Source of the DNA: Vibrio gelatinilyticus
GTDB lineage: Bacteria; Pseudomonadota; Gammaproteobacteria; Enterobacterales; Vibrionaceae
Length of the DNA stretch: 64,000 bases
Assembly: GCF_022836845.1 (NCBI RefSeq)
Contig: NZ_JAJNNZ010000008.1
Span: 1 to 64,000 of the forward strand
Reading direction: 5' to 3'
Below, in pieces: positions 38,153 through 48,221 of the stretch. Under the pieces are notes generated by a model, which did no database searches, was not told the origin of the DNA, and worked only from the letters and a program-made list of their open reading frames with translations. Position numbers and translations under genes: made by a program. Positions within the stretch are counted from its first letter, which is position 1, and each line of letters begins with the position of its first letter.

Positions 38153-38544
38153 TTCCTTGATCCTTAATCTTGTTACCCCGATTAAAGTGATCACCAGAAA
38201 AGCAGCAGATTTTAATAACAATTATGTTATTTGCGATAAAGTTATGTTTATATAATAAGCAGTCGAACCATTACTTATTGTTTATATATTTTGTAAACAT
38301 CATAGTTCACCTTGAAAATTAAGTCTGTGTAAAGGTCACATTACTGTCAAATTAAGGCGAATCATATGAGATAATGCTCACATAACATGCATTCCGAGAA
38401 GACAATTGAAGTGGAACAACAAGGCTGTGTGATTTTTTCTATAGTCAAATAATTGACCAGTCGCTAATTTTTTGTCGCTGTGGTTATTGTCAATTGCTCG
38501 TATGCAAAGGTACACTAGGTCTATCAACTCTTTGGCGTAGTAGC
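38153..38544. other. Intergenic region with the tfoX leader
   Basis: 392 bp without a gene. The tfoX side contains a palindromic GTGATCAC (38193-38200) and an AATAACA/TGTTATT inverted repeat (38214-38231), possible parts of the leader or promoter. A CRP-like pair at 38325-38340 has a spacer one base short. Confidence 0.45.
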
Positions 38545-39471
38545 ATGAACCACTTATCCTTTTATTGGCTTCCTGAAAATGAAAAACTATTTATCGAAAG
38601 CCTAGAAACAGAGTTTGCAGAACTCGTTGAGCAATCTATTAGCACCGGTAAGATCACTCTACCGCCGATTCCTGAGGTCGTACTCAAAATACAAAGGCTT
38701 TGCACACTAGAAGACACCTCCGTTGCCGATGTGGCTGATTGCTTAGTTGAAGACCCAGGTTTGGCTGCTATTGTTATCCGTGTAGCCAACTCTGTTGTGT
38801 TTAACAGACGCAATATAACGTGCAATGAATTAACCACTGCCGTTTCTCGTTTAGGCATTGTCCGCGTCAGAGATATTGTAACCGCCCAATCAATAGAGCT
38901 TTTAAAAAACTCTGTTAACTTGACTCCTGAGTGTCAAGAAGTACTGGTAAAAAGCGCCGCTGTCTCAAAAGAGCTCGCAGCGACAATGGTTATGGTGGTA
39001 AAAGGCTTTCATGAAGTAGCACCAGATACATACAAACACCTTGAAGTTGAAAAGGCGTTACTGGTCGGTCTACTAGCCGATATTGGATTATTCTGCTTAG
39101 TAAACGAGTACCACCTGTACTTAGACAAAGGCAATTATTTGCAACCAGATCTGGCCATGCAAATTTTCCACTCACGCTGCCCTGTGACCAGTAAACAAGT
39201 TCTCAAGACATGGGGGTTTGACAGTAATTTTATTGAAGTTGCTTCTAACAAAGAAACCTCATCGGAACGCCCTGAAGTGTCTTACTTGGATATTGCTCGA
39301 GTTGCCAACCACCTACTTCTCTTTCGTCGCGATGATTACGAGGCACTTGAAGAACATGATGTTGAAATCAATACTGACGGCGCACAGGTGTTGTATGCAC
39401 TTAGCAACTTAAGTGACGACGAGTTTAAGGCAAGAACTCAAGACGTCATTAGTTCAACGGGTTTATCATAA
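38545..39471 (+). CDS. HDOD-domain protein
   Basis: A 308-residue protein. Residues 30-240 fit the HDOD fold (LPPIPEVVLKIQRL, DPGLAAIVIRVANSVVFNRR, GIVRVRDIVTA, ALLVGLLADIGLF). HDOD proteins lack most HD metal residues and serve as signalling or scaffold proteins; there is no attached GGDEF, EAL or receiver domain here. It diverges from tfoX. The start ATG 38545 is chosen because an upstream frame of 17 residues looks non-coding; its ribosome site is weak. Confidence 0.85.
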   Translation: MNHLSFYWLPENEKLFIESLETEFAELVEQSISTGKITLPPIPEVVLKIQRLCTLEDTSVADVADCLVEDPGLAAIVIRVANSVVFNRRNITCNELTTAVSRLGIVRVRDIVTAQSIELLKNSVNLTPECQEVLVKSAAVSKELAATMVMVVKGFHEVAPDTYKHLEVEKALLVGLLADIGLFCLVNEYHLYLDKGNYLQPDLAMQIFHSRCPVTSKQVLKTWGFDSNFIEVASNKETSSERPEVSYLDIARVANHLLLFRRDDYEALEEHDVEINTDGAQVLYALSNLSDDEFKARTQDVISSTGLS

Positions 39472-39657
39472 CGATAGCAATAAACCAAAAATAATTAAGG
39501 GGCTGATGGCTCTTTAATTATTTGCCATTTCTCGTATCTCTATTAGGCGATTAAGCTCTTCTCTAATACCAATTGCATCCAAGCTTGTTTTTATAACAAA
39601 ACCAATAGAGAATGACCGTCCTACACCTCACTCGCGAATTCAGGATGACACTAAGCT

Positions 39658-40563
39658 ATGTTTTCAGGGATGCTCTTTATATTCTCTCCACTGGTAATAG
39701 GCTACCTATTTTCCATCGAAAATAAACTTTTACTCGAACGTCTAAACAAAACGACATCTTGGCTAATATTAGTCATTCTATCTTTGATGGGCCTTAGTCT
39801 CGCAGCTTTAGACAATTTTGGCTCCAATTTACAAACGATTCTAACGATGACAGTCACTTTCTTCATTGTGATTGGCCTTTGCAATCTCGCATTCTTGCCG
39901 TTGATTGATCGGGTTATGCCTTTAGAAACAGAAAGCCGCCATAGTAAACTGCCTATTTCTAGCATGGCTCTAGAGTCTCTAAAGCTGATCCTAGTGGTGG
40001 GCGCCGGTCTTTTCGCAGGATTAATGCTGCCGATTGGCCTTTCTTGGGTAGAAACCGCCAGTGAGTGGATTTTAATATTGTTGCTATTTTTTATCGGAAT
40101 CCAACTAAGAAATAGTGGGTTGACGTTAAAGCAGATCATCGTTAACAAGCAGGGAATTATGATTGCATCAGTAATTGTATCGAGCTCCCTGCTTGGGGGA
40201 GCACTGTCTGCCATTTTTTTAGGCCTGCCCATTTTCCAGGGGCTGGCAATGGCTTCAGGATTTGGCTGGTATTCTCTAGCGGGGATACTAATGGGAGATG
40301 CCTTTGGACCCGTTTTCGGTGGCGCCTCCTTTATGATAGAACTGCTTCGAGAGCTTGTAGCACTGGTCTTTATTCCACTGTTCATTCGTTCTAGGCCATG
40401 TACCGCGATTGGTTACGCAGGTGCAACTGCAATGGACTTCACACTTCCTGTAATACAAAGTACTGGAGGCGTAAGGTGTGTCCCTGTAGCTATTGTAAGT
40501 GGCTTCATATTGAGTATTCTCGTACCTGTCTTAATGCTTTTCTTCGTCTCGCTTGCAGGTTAG
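39658..40563 (+). CDS. lysO: Lysine exporter LysO
   Basis: A 301-residue inner-membrane protein with about eight helices, matching LysO (YbjE): two-half sequence with GLMLPIG, GFGWYSLAGILMGDAFGP and FMIELLRELVALVFIPLFIRSRPCTAIGYAGATAMDFTLPV. It expels L-lysine and toxic analogues such as thialysine. It has no attached lysine riboswitch that I could see in the 186-bp leader. Single gene. Confidence 0.9.
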   Translation: MFSGMLFIFSPLVIGYLFSIENKLLLERLNKTTSWLILVILSLMGLSLAALDNFGSNLQTILTMTVTFFIVIGLCNLAFLPLIDRVMPLETESRHSKLPISSMALESLKLILVVGAGLFAGLMLPIGLSWVETASEWILILLLFFIGIQLRNSGLTLKQIIVNKQGIMIASVIVSSSLLGGALSAIFLGLPIFQGLAMASGFGWYSLAGILMGDAFGPVFGGASFMIELLRELVALVFIPLFIRSRPCTAIGYAGATAMDFTLPVIQSTGGVRCVPVAIVSGFILSILVPVLMLFFVSLAG

Positions 40564-40647
40564 TTTATCTGACGAATTCTAATTAACAGTTATAATCACT
40601 AAAAATCCGTCTGAAACGGAAAATACACCCAAGAAAGGAATATTCAT

Positions 40648-41160
40648 ATGAACAAGTTGCTTCTAGCGACGACTTTACTCGTTAGCTCATTTTCAACGGT
40701 TGCAGCTGACCAACAGTGCTTTTCCGATAAATACGAAGCCTATGTAGATGCATCGGTACAGTGGTATCAAGATCTTGTTGTTCTTACTAGCAAGCAATAT
40801 CCAAACTTAGAAGAAGTCGGAAACTGGTTCTTAGACGGTAGAAAAAACCACTTCGAATTGAACCGACAGGCTGTGAACTACTATCTGGAAAACGACCCCA
40901 CAAAAATAGCAACAGAACGCTCAGTTGAAAGCTGGTTGATGCTTGAACAAGCTGACATCCGTGCGTTAGCACAAAGAGACGATGAACTAGGTAAAGCCGC
41001 GCAAGCCACATACCAAGACCGTCAATCAACCCCTCATACTCAGAATTATGATTTAAGAAGCGCTTTTGCTGATCTTCTAAGCCATCCTAAGAAAATTGAT
41101 GCCGCATTAAACAAGTACAACTCGTCGATAAAACTGGTCGAAAAAATGGATTGCCAGTAG
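40648..41160 (+). CDS. Hypothetical periplasmic protein
   Basis: A 170-residue protein with a signal peptide (about 1-20, cut after TVAA), then a helical mature part with Cys near both ends (DQQCFSD and MDCQ-COOH), which could form a disulfide bond. No family is recognised. AAGGA lies upstream of ATG, and a strong hairpin follows, so it is an independent unit. Confidence 0.75.
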   Translation: MNKLLLATTLLVSSFSTVAADQQCFSDKYEAYVDASVQWYQDLVVLTSKQYPNLEEVGNWFLDGRKNHFELNRQAVNYYLENDPTKIATERSVESWLMLEQADIRALAQRDDELGKAAQATYQDRQSTPHTQNYDLRSAFADLLSHPKKIDAALNKYNSSIKLVEKMDCQ

Positions 41161-41170
41161 CCAAGCACTG

Positions 41171-41205
41171 CCCTTCGCATTCAATTTCAATATCAATGCG
41201 AAGGG
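41171..41205 (+). terminator. Hairpin after the periplasmic protein gene
   Basis: CCCTTCGCATT pairs with AATGCGAAGGG, a perfect 11-bp stem with a 13-base loop, followed by the pyrimidine run TCTCCTCCTC. Confidence 0.7.
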
Positions 41206-41351
41206 TCTCCTCCTCACCGTTACTTAAATACGTTATCGCGTTATTCACCAAACAATTAAACCTTCATTTGACCCAATTTTTTACAAGACATTTTCCAGCA
41301 TTTCGTATAGATTGTGTCGCTTGCTGAAATGGAATAGAAAAAGTTACACCT

Positions 41352-42998
41352 ATGGTATCTGAGCAAAAAACGGCAGATGTAAACTTCGAGAGCCTTTTAA
41401 GAATTTTTACCGTCCCAGAAGGACCAGACTCGACGTTGACACAAATCGAAAACAGCCTATCAAACAATTTGAATCAATTTTTGCGCGAACATATTGTCGC
41501 CGAAGAAAAACCATTGATTGAGATTGAGAAAGATTTCTCCGTTTCTCAAATACCAGAGCAACCTGAGTTCGTCTCTGACCATACTGAGCACCTACTCGAT
41601 ACACTTGTCGCGCATTCAGTGCATACTTCTTCCCCCAGTTTTATCGGTCATATGACGTCGGCACTTCCTTATTTCTTGATGCCACTGTCAAAAATCATGA
41701 TCGCTCTGAACCAGAATCTGGTTAAAATCGAAACATCTAAGGCTTTTACACCCTTAGAGCGTCAGGTTTTAGGTATGCTTCACCGCTTAATTTATGGTGA
41801 AAAAGACCCATTCTATAGCCAGTGGATGCACAGCTCTGAACATTCTCTCGGTGCATTCTGCTCTGGCGGAACTATTGCAAATATTACTGCGCTCTGGGTA
41901 GCTCGAAATAATGCCCTTAAAGCACAAGGGAGCTTCCAGGGGGTTGAGAAAGAAGGACTTTTCAAAGCTATTCTGCACTACGGCTATCAAGGACTCGCGG
42001 TCTTGGTTTCTGAGCGCGGCCATTATTCTTTGAAAAAAGCCGCCGATGTCCTCGGTATAGGACAAGATGGTCTGGTGCCGGTAAAAACTGATTCAAATAA
42101 TCGTCTCTGCACTGAAGATTTGAAAGAGAAAATCGCAGCGCTAAAAGCCAAAAACATTAAGCCATTTGCTGTGATAGGCGTGGCTGGAACGACTGAAACT
42201 GGAACCGTCGACCCATTGGCAGATATCGCCGATATATGCCGCCAAGAACAATGTCATTTTCATGTTGATGCTGCATGGGGTGGCGCTACTTTAATGTCTA
42301 ACAAGTACCGACCACTACTATCCGGCATCGAGCTGGCAGATTCCGTTACAATTGATGCCCACAAGCAACTTTACATCCCTATGGGTGCAGGCATGGTTCT
42401 GTTTAAGAATCCCGATGCCATGCGAAGTGTAGAACATCATGCGCAGTACATTTTACGAAAAGGTTCAAAAGATCTCGGCAGTCATACTTTAGAGGGCTCT
42501 CGTTCTGGTATGGCAATGCTGGTTTATGCAAGCATGCATATTATTAGCCGCCCGGGCTATGAACTGCTGATCAACCAAAGTATCGAAAAGGCACAGTTTT
42601 TCGCTAACCTGATCAAACAACAAGACGACTTTGAGTTGGTATCGGAACCTGAGCTATGCCTACTCACCTATCGTTACGTTCCACATAAGATCAAACAAGC
42701 TATGTTAAAAGCCAACGAGCAGCAACTCAGTGATATAACGTGCTTACTTAACGAGCTCACCAAACATATTCAAAAGACTCAGCGTGAAACGGGCCTGTCT
42801 TTTGTTTCTCGAACTCAACTTAATCCAAGTCAATGGGGTCGACGAGATTCCATCGTATTTAGAGTAGTATTAGCGAATCCACTTACCTCTAATGACATCT
42901 TAGAAAATATCTTGGCCGAGCAACGAAGTATCGCGGCCCTGGCGGGTTCACTACTATTTGATTTAGATGCCATAGCCAATCAAATAGTGGGCAAGTAA
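41352..42998 (+). CDS. panP: Aspartate 1-decarboxylase PanP (PLP type)
   Basis: A 548-residue group II PLP decarboxylase. It shows the PLP Lys in DAHKQLYIP, HVDAAWGGATL with the cofactor Asp, and the CSGGTIANITAL phosphate loop. In Vibrio this type, PanP, makes beta-alanine for coenzyme A in place of PanD. A glutamate-decarboxylase-like function is the alternative. The gene has its own promoter region and precedes hexR. Confidence 0.9.
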   Translation: MVSEQKTADVNFESLLRIFTVPEGPDSTLTQIENSLSNNLNQFLREHIVAEEKPLIEIEKDFSVSQIPEQPEFVSDHTEHLLDTLVAHSVHTSSPSFIGHMTSALPYFLMPLSKIMIALNQNLVKIETSKAFTPLERQVLGMLHRLIYGEKDPFYSQWMHSSEHSLGAFCSGGTIANITALWVARNNALKAQGSFQGVEKEGLFKAILHYGYQGLAVLVSERGHYSLKKAADVLGIGQDGLVPVKTDSNNRLCTEDLKEKIAALKAKNIKPFAVIGVAGTTETGTVDPLADIADICRQEQCHFHVDAAWGGATLMSNKYRPLLSGIELADSVTIDAHKQLYIPMGAGMVLFKNPDAMRSVEHHAQYILRKGSKDLGSHTLEGSRSGMAMLVYASMHIISRPGYELLINQSIEKAQFFANLIKQQDDFELVSEPELCLLTYRYVPHKIKQAMLKANEQQLSDITCLLNELTKHIQKTQRETGLSFVSRTQLNPSQWGRRDSIVFRVVLANPLTSNDILENILAEQRSIAALAGSLLFDLDAIANQIVGK

Positions 42999-43347
42999 AA
43001 ACAAACTGAACAACGGGGGTTGCAAGAGAAGATTCGGCAAATACTCATATCACTACAATTATGAAATTTTATTTCTAATTCACCACAGTGATACGACAAA
43101 TCTGCGCTAGAAAGCCTATGATTTCGCTCAAATTTGCTGCATTTGTATTTTTCTTCCAAAAGTTTGTTTGATGCCTGTCATATTCTCACTATTTTGTGTA
43201 ATCTTTTATTGAAGCTATTAGCCTTGTTCAGTTTATACTGGGGTTATGACGCTGATTTTCGTTGCTGTTGACCAACATCGTCAATAAAGATCTTAATTGG
43301 AGCTGAAAATAAATCAGCAAGTTGTTCTCCCTACCCTCGTGAACACT
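42999..43347. other. Intergenic region before hexR
   Basis: 349 bp with no convincing gene or operator. It must hold the hexR promoter. An in-frame extension of hexR to 43297 is not supported by a ribosome site. Confidence 0.5.
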
Positions 43348-44199
43348 ATGAATACATTAGAGAAGATTCAAAATAACTTAGAAAACTTTAGTAAATCTGA
43401 AAGAAAAGTTGCTGAAGTAATTATGGCCTCACCGCAAACGGCTATTCACTCAAGCATTGCGACACTGGCCAAAATGGCCGATGTCAGTGAGCCTACGGTA
43501 AACCGCTTCTGTCGTCGACTAGACACTAAAGGTTTTCCTGATTTTAAATTACATTTAGCGCAAAGCCTTGCCAATGGTACACCTTACGTCAACCGAAACG
43601 TTGAAGAAGACGATGGACCAGACGCGTATACGCATAAGATTTTTGAATCTACTATGGCCTGTCTGGATGTTGCGAAAAACAGCTTGGATCCAATGCAGGT
43701 GAATCGAGCGGTCGATTTGCTGACTCAAGCAAAGCGTATTTCGTTTTTTGGACTTGGTGCATCTTCGTCTGTTGCTCGCGATGCTCAAAACAAGTTTATC
43801 CGCTTCAACATCCCAATTTCTTGCTTTGAAGATGTTGTAATGCAACGAATGAGCTGCATCAATTGTACTGATAACGATGTTATTGTACTTATCTCACATA
43901 CTGGTCGTACAAAAAGTCAGGTAGAGATCGCACACTTAGCGAGAGAAAACGGTGCTACCGTGATCGCTGTGACTGCAAAAGACTCTCCTCTAGACAAAGC
44001 AAGTTCACTGTCAATTACTGTTGATGTACCTGAAGACACCGATGTGTATATGCCAATGGCAAGCCGTGTTGTTCAGATGACGATCATCGATGTACTTGCG
44101 ACTGGCTTTACATTACGACGTGGCAGTGGCTTTAGAGATAACCTTAAACGCGTTAAAGAAGCGCTTAAAGATTCTCGTTACGAAAAGCTAAACAATTAA
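43348..44199 (+). CDS. hexR: Transcriptional regulator HexR
   Basis: A 283-residue RpiR-family regulator: N-terminal HTH (about 1-75; SIATLAKMADVSEPTVNRFCRRL) and a SIS sugar-phosphate domain (about 125-265; FFGLGASSSVARDAQNKF, ISHTGRTKSQVE). HexR senses KDPG and governs glucose and central carbon genes in gammaproteobacteria; in Vibrio it also acts on gap and related promoters. No HexR box was identified in this window. It ends in a strong terminator. Confidence 0.93.
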   Translation: MNTLEKIQNNLENFSKSERKVAEVIMASPQTAIHSSIATLAKMADVSEPTVNRFCRRLDTKGFPDFKLHLAQSLANGTPYVNRNVEEDDGPDAYTHKIFESTMACLDVAKNSLDPMQVNRAVDLLTQAKRISFFGLGASSSVARDAQNKFIRFNIPISCFEDVVMQRMSCINCTDNDVIVLISHTGRTKSQVEIAHLARENGATVIAVTAKDSPLDKASSLSITVDVPEDTDVYMPMASRVVQMTIIDVLATGFTLRRGSGFRDNLKRVKEALKDSRYEKLNN

Positions 44200-44225
44200 A
44201 AAAAGAGGCCAACGGCCTCTTTTTT
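44199..44225. terminator. Bidirectional terminator after hexR
   Basis: AAAAAAGAGGCC pairs with GGCCTCTTTTTT around AAC. Confidence 0.93.
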
Positions 44226-44239
44226 AATGCTGATAATAA

Positions 44240-45478
44240 TCACAGATGATCTTCAAACTCTGTCGTACTTGAGCGGAACTCCACTTGCTGTTGATCGCCC
44301 TCTTTCTGCTCAGCTGAACTATCACACTGGCATTGACACACTTGGTTTAAAATATGGATCAAGCGGTCTTCAGTTAACGGAAGCGGATTCCCTTTAATTG
44401 CCACCGATTTCATCGCATCGCCCGCCACGGTAACGAATGAGGTTGTACAGACACCAAATTCTGATAACGACGGCAACTTTAATCGATCCAAAATCATATT
44501 GACCCACAATATGCCATCTTCCATACAGGCATTCGTGCGCCCTGTTACGATTTGTGCGATCTTACGATAACGATTCAGTACATCACTTCTGCCCGCTTTC
44601 TTGGCCGCTTTTATATTCTCGGTCATAACATGGGGTGCAAGGCGAGCTGTAATCACACTATGAGGTGCATTTATCTTACCTCCAAGCGCTGAAGCTAAGC
44701 CGTGAGCAGCGCCCAATTTTGCATTGGTAATCGCCATCCCACCAAGCATAGCTGCAAATGAAAGATCGGCTCTTGCTTTGGGGTTATCCTGACGACAACC
44801 AGATAGAATAGATTTGCCCAGTTTTTGTAAACCTTGTTCACAAATCATATCCGTCAATGGATTGGCGTCACCACATACATACGCTTCCATTAAGTGCGTG
44901 AATGCATCCATGGCACCTCGACCGGAAGTATAGGGATCTGTCCCATAGGTCAACGTTGGATCGATAATCGCAACATCCGGTAGCATATCTGGACTACGCA
45001 GGCTCACTTTTACCTTATCTTGCCCTGATTTTAGTACGGCATTCTTGGTAACTTCTGCTCCAGTACTCGCTGTTGTTGGAATAGCGATCATTGGCAAGGG
45101 TTTGGTTTTGAGAGGAACATTACGGCCGACCACTTCCACATAGTCATAGACATCACCTTGATTGGGGATAATCGCAGCCAGTGCTTTACCCATGTCTAAA
45201 ACACTCCCGCCTCCAATGGCTACCACCATATCGGGCTTAAAGCGCCTGCCCATGATGGCAGTTTCTTCAACCATAGTGATATTGGGTTCACCGCGAATTG
45301 CGACATGCTGGTAGCGCATTTTCTGGCTAACTAAGTATGAGATGAGCGGCTTGGCACGCTGACGATCTTGCCCAGTGACAAGTAACACACTGTAACCAAA
45401 CTGATTAATGATTGAGAGAGAGGATTTTAACGATCCTTCGCCAAAGATGATCCTATTCGATGTCATAAACTGAAACAT
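44240..45478 (-). CDS. Iron-containing alcohol dehydrogenase
   Basis: A 412-residue group III dehydrogenase. It has the NAD-binding GGGSVLDMGKAL, the TTASTGAEV motif, and the metal-binding region (GAMDAFTHLMEAY, GAAHGLASALGG, PHSVITARLAPH). The family reduces aldehydes or oxidises alcohols; substrate is not deducible. An unusual feature is the C-terminal extension of about 30 residues beyond the last family helix, Gln/Glu/Ser-rich and preceded by CQCQCD, a short Cys run. Single gene. Confidence 0.9.
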   Translation of the reverse strand: MFQFMTSNRIIFGEGSLKSSLSIINQFGYSVLLVTGQDRQRAKPLISYLVSQKMRYQHVAIRGEPNITMVEETAIMGRRFKPDMVVAIGGGSVLDMGKALAAIIPNQGDVYDYVEVVGRNVPLKTKPLPMIAIPTTASTGAEVTKNAVLKSGQDKVKVSLRSPDMLPDVAIIDPTLTYGTDPYTSGRGAMDAFTHLMEAYVCGDANPLTDMICEQGLQKLGKSILSGCRQDNPKARADLSFAAMLGGMAITNAKLGAAHGLASALGGKINAPHSVITARLAPHVMTENIKAAKKAGRSDVLNRYRKIAQIVTGRTNACMEDGILWVNMILDRLKLPSLSEFGVCTTSFVTVAGDAMKSVAIKGNPLPLTEDRLIHILNQVCQCQCDSSAEQKEGDQQQVEFRSSTTEFEDHL

Positions 45479-45804
45479 ACTACATTCCTTTCACTGGACC
45501 GTCGTACTCACCAATAGCATCGAAATCTATGCAAAGCGTGATTGAATGCTGACATCCACACGGTGACAAAAATCGAATCTCGCTGTTACCAGAAAGTATG
45601 GTCGGTAATTTGAAATCAAGGCTCTTGAAAGCATGCACCCTTCATTGTCTGTACATATTGATTTAGACCAAACCGAAACAACATTTCGTGCACTATTCTA
45701 CATCTTTTGCATTGGGTCACAGATCGTCATGTAAGCTCTCCTATTTCTTAGTCATATTTACAAGCCTGCAAATCATGAGACCCCTTAAGTATAACTTTTG
45801 TTCG

Positions 45805-45841
45805 ATAGGTTCTGCCTATCACATCAAGTGACTATTCCTTC
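45805..45841 (+). promoter_or_regulatory. OxyR-like site upstream of grxA
   Basis: ATAG-N7-CTAT at 45805-45819 is a full OxyR half-element; the next (45827-45841, AGTG-N7-CTTC) matches 4 of 8. grxA is a classical OxyR target in E. coli. It lies 115-150 bp before the start codon. Confidence 0.6.
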
Positions 45842-45955
45842 TTTATTTCCTTCCACAGTTAGTGCATAGTTGAAAGCAACGAAAAGAAAGAGTTATCAAT
45901 CAGACAATTTGGTGTCGAACTCTCTCACTAAATTCAGCTTCAAGGAGAAACATTC

Positions 45956-46219
45956 ATGTTCGTCGTTATTTTTGGTCGCCCAGGTTGCCCATTTTGTGTT
46001 CGCGCTAAAGAGCACGCTGACACTCTAAAAGAAAAGCGTGACGACTTTAACTATCGATACGTCGATATTCACGCAGAAGGCATCTCAAAAGCAGACCTAG
46101 AAAAAACTGTGGGCAAACCTGTTGACACTGTTCCACAGATTTTCATTGATCAAGAACATATCGGCGGCTGCACTGAGTTTGAAGCTTACGCAAAAGAAAA
46201 CTTAGGTCTATTTGACTAA
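45956..46219 (+). CDS. grxA: Glutaredoxin 1
   Basis: An 87-residue protein with active site CPFC (residues 11-14 in GRPGCPFCVRAKE), the TVPQIFID cis-Pro strand and the GGCTEF glutathione contact. It reduces disulfides and mixed glutathione thiols, including ribonucleotide reductase. Strong AAGGAGA ribosome site. The 477-bp region upstream holds an OxyR-like site and no gene; it also contains the Fe-ADH promoter. Confidence 0.96.
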   Translation: MFVVIFGRPGCPFCVRAKEHADTLKEKRDDFNYRYVDIHAEGISKADLEKTVGKPVDTVPQIFIDQEHIGGCTEFEAYAKENLGLFD

Positions 46220-46266
46220 TCATTAATCACTGCACAGCAATGAGTATAGTTCATATCTAACTCGAT

Positions 46267-46293
46267 AAAGCCAGCCATCGCTGGCTTTTTTTA
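46267..46293 (+). terminator. Terminator after grxA
   Basis: AAAGCCAGC pairs with GCTGGCTTT around CATC, followed by TTTTTA. Confidence 0.93.
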
Positions 46294-46457
46294 TGCCTAC
46301 GTTAACCTACCAATGTTATACGAGACGGTTTATTAGGCGCGCTTCATCAATATGTTAGCTAATGGCAAAACCTAAAAAAAATCACTTATCTTTTTGCGTT
46401 ATTCCGCTACAATCGCCACACTTTATTATCGCTATCACGTTTTTCTGAGCCATTGCT

Positions 46458-48140
46458 GTGAACATTGACGTAGTACAACTGCTAAATCAAAACCCAATCC
46501 TTCTCATTTTTGTTGTGCTGGCAATAGGGCTAGCCTTTGGAAAAATCCGCTTCGGAACATTACAACTGGGTAATTCTATTGGGGTTCTGATTACCTCACT
46601 AATTATGGGCCACCTCGGCTTCACCTTTAATGCTGAAGCCCTCACTATCGGCTTCATGCTTTTCATTTACTGCGTCGGTATTGAAGCTGGGCCTAACTTC
46701 TTTGGTATTTTCTTTCGAGATGGAAAACACTATCTTATCCTTAGTCTCGTGGTACTCACCACAGCACTAACGCTGACTTATTTCCTTAGTCATTATCTAG
46801 AGTTAGACTATGGATTGTCTGCTGGTATGATGGCCGGCGCTCTTACTGCAACTCCAGTACTTGTTGGTGCGCAAGATGCGCTTAACTCAGGCCTTGCAAC
46901 TATCCCAAGAGGGATGGATTTTTCCCTAGTCATTGAAAACCTTTCTGTCGGTTATGCCATGGCCTATTTGGTCGGTTTAGTGAGCATGATTATGCTGGCC
47001 AAACTATTACCCAAACTACAAAAGCAAAATTTGCATGACTCCGCTCAACAGATTGCTCAAGAGCGCGGGCTGGGCGGCTCATCACAACGCAAGGTTTATT
47101 TACCTATTATTCGAGCTTATCGCGTTGGACAAGAACTTATCGACTGGACTGATGGCAAAAACCTAAGAGAACTTGGCATCTATCGCCAGACGGGTTGCTA
47201 CATTGAACGCATTCGACGCAACGGCATTCTTGGCTACCCTGATGGTGATGCCATCTTGCAAGATGGCGATGAAATCGCTTTGGTGGGTTTCCCTGATAGC
47301 CATGCCCGTCTAGATCCTAGCTTTCGCCATGGTAAAGAAGTCTTTGACCGCAACCTACTCGACTTGAGAATTGTCGAAGAGGAAATCGTCGTTAAAAACG
47401 ATAATATTGCTGGCAAAAGTTTGTCCAACCTTAATTTGTCCGAAGATGGATGCTTCCTAAGCCGAGTGATCCGCGCTCAGATTGAAATGCCGATGGACGC
47501 CAATGTGGTGCTTTCTAAAGGTGATATTTTACAGGTCAGTGGCGAAAAAAGTCGCGTACATGCTTTAGCTGAGAAAATCGGTTTTATTTCTATTCATAGC
47601 CAGGTCGCAGATCTTTTAGCCTTTTGTAGCTTTTTTATTCTTGGCATTATGTTTGGTCTGATAACGATGACTTTTGGCCAAGTGTCGTTTGGCCTAGGTA
47701 ATGCCGTTGGGCTATTACTCGCCGGTATTTCATTGGGCTTCTTAAGAGCAAACCACCCTACGTTTGGATACGTGCCACAAGGTGCGTTAAATATGGTTAA
47801 AGATCTTGGTTTGATGTTCTTTATGGTAGGTATTGGCTTAAGTGCTGGTGGGAAAATGTTTCAATACCTCTCTCAGGTTGGTCCACAAGTGTTAGCCATT
47901 GCCTTCATTGTCAGTGTGTTACCGGTTATTCTCGCCTATTTAGTTGGCGCGTACATATTGAAAATGAACCGCGCGTTATTAATCGGAGCCGTTGTTGGCG
48001 CAAGAACCTGTGCTCCAGCGATGGACGTTGTCAACGAACACGCCCGTTCAACCATCCCGGCTTTAGGTTATGCGGGTACTTATGCTATCGCCAACATTTT
48101 GATGACGCTGGCAGGTACGGTCTTGATTATTCTTTCATAG
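46458..48140 (+). CDS. ybjL: AspT-family transporter YbjL
   Basis: A 560-residue protein with two membrane halves flanking two central RCK_C-like domains (about 200-370), the pattern of the aspartate-alanine antiporter family and of E. coli YbjL. Duplicated membrane-half motifs are [16 protein letters not shown] and [16 protein letters not shown]. The GTG start (46458) follows a weak ribosome site. Substrate unknown. Single gene, transcribed away from grxA. Confidence 0.92.
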   Translation: MNIDVVQLLNQNPILLIFVVLAIGLAFGKIRFGTLQLGNSIGVLITSLIMGHLGFTFNAEALTIGFMLFIYCVGIEAGPNFFGIFFRDGKHYLILSLVVLTTALTLTYFLSHYLELDYGLSAGMMAGALTATPVLVGAQDALNSGLATIPRGMDFSLVIENLSVGYAMAYLVGLVSMIMLAKLLPKLQKQNLHDSAQQIAQERGLGGSSQRKVYLPIIRAYRVGQELIDWTDGKNLRELGIYRQTGCYIERIRRNGILGYPDGDAILQDGDEIALVGFPDSHARLDPSFRHGKEVFDRNLLDLRIVEEEIVVKNDNIAGKSLSNLNLSEDGCFLSRVIRAQIEMPMDANVVLSKGDILQVSGEKSRVHALAEKIGFISIHSQVADLLAFCSFFILGIMFGLITMTFGQVSFGLGNAVGLLLAGISLGFLRANHPTFGYVPQGALNMVKDLGLMFFMVGIGLSAGGKMFQYLSQVGPQVLAIAFIVSVLPVILAYLVGAYILKMNRALLIGAVVGARTCAPAMDVVNEHARSTIPALGYAGTYAIANILMTLAGTVLIILS

Positions 48141-48181
48141 CCTTTGGAGTAGCGGTTTCTTGCGACTCTCACCAGAACAAA

Positions 48182-48205
48182 AAAGGGGCGCTTTCGCGCC
48201 CCTTT
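48182..48205. terminator. Bidirectional terminator between ybjL and fabV
   Basis: AAAGGGGCGC pairs with GCGCCCCTTT around TTTC. Confidence 0.92.
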
Positions 48206-48221
48206 ATTCATTCAATCGATC

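Noticed and set aside
38325..38340. CRP site upstream of the HDOD gene
   Set aside because: The halves TGTGT and TCACA are separated by 5 bases rather than 6, outside the consensus.
39702..40385. 227-residue open frame antisense to lysO
   Set aside because: It lies inside a clear membrane-protein gene, has no ribosome site and a composition expected for a shadow frame.
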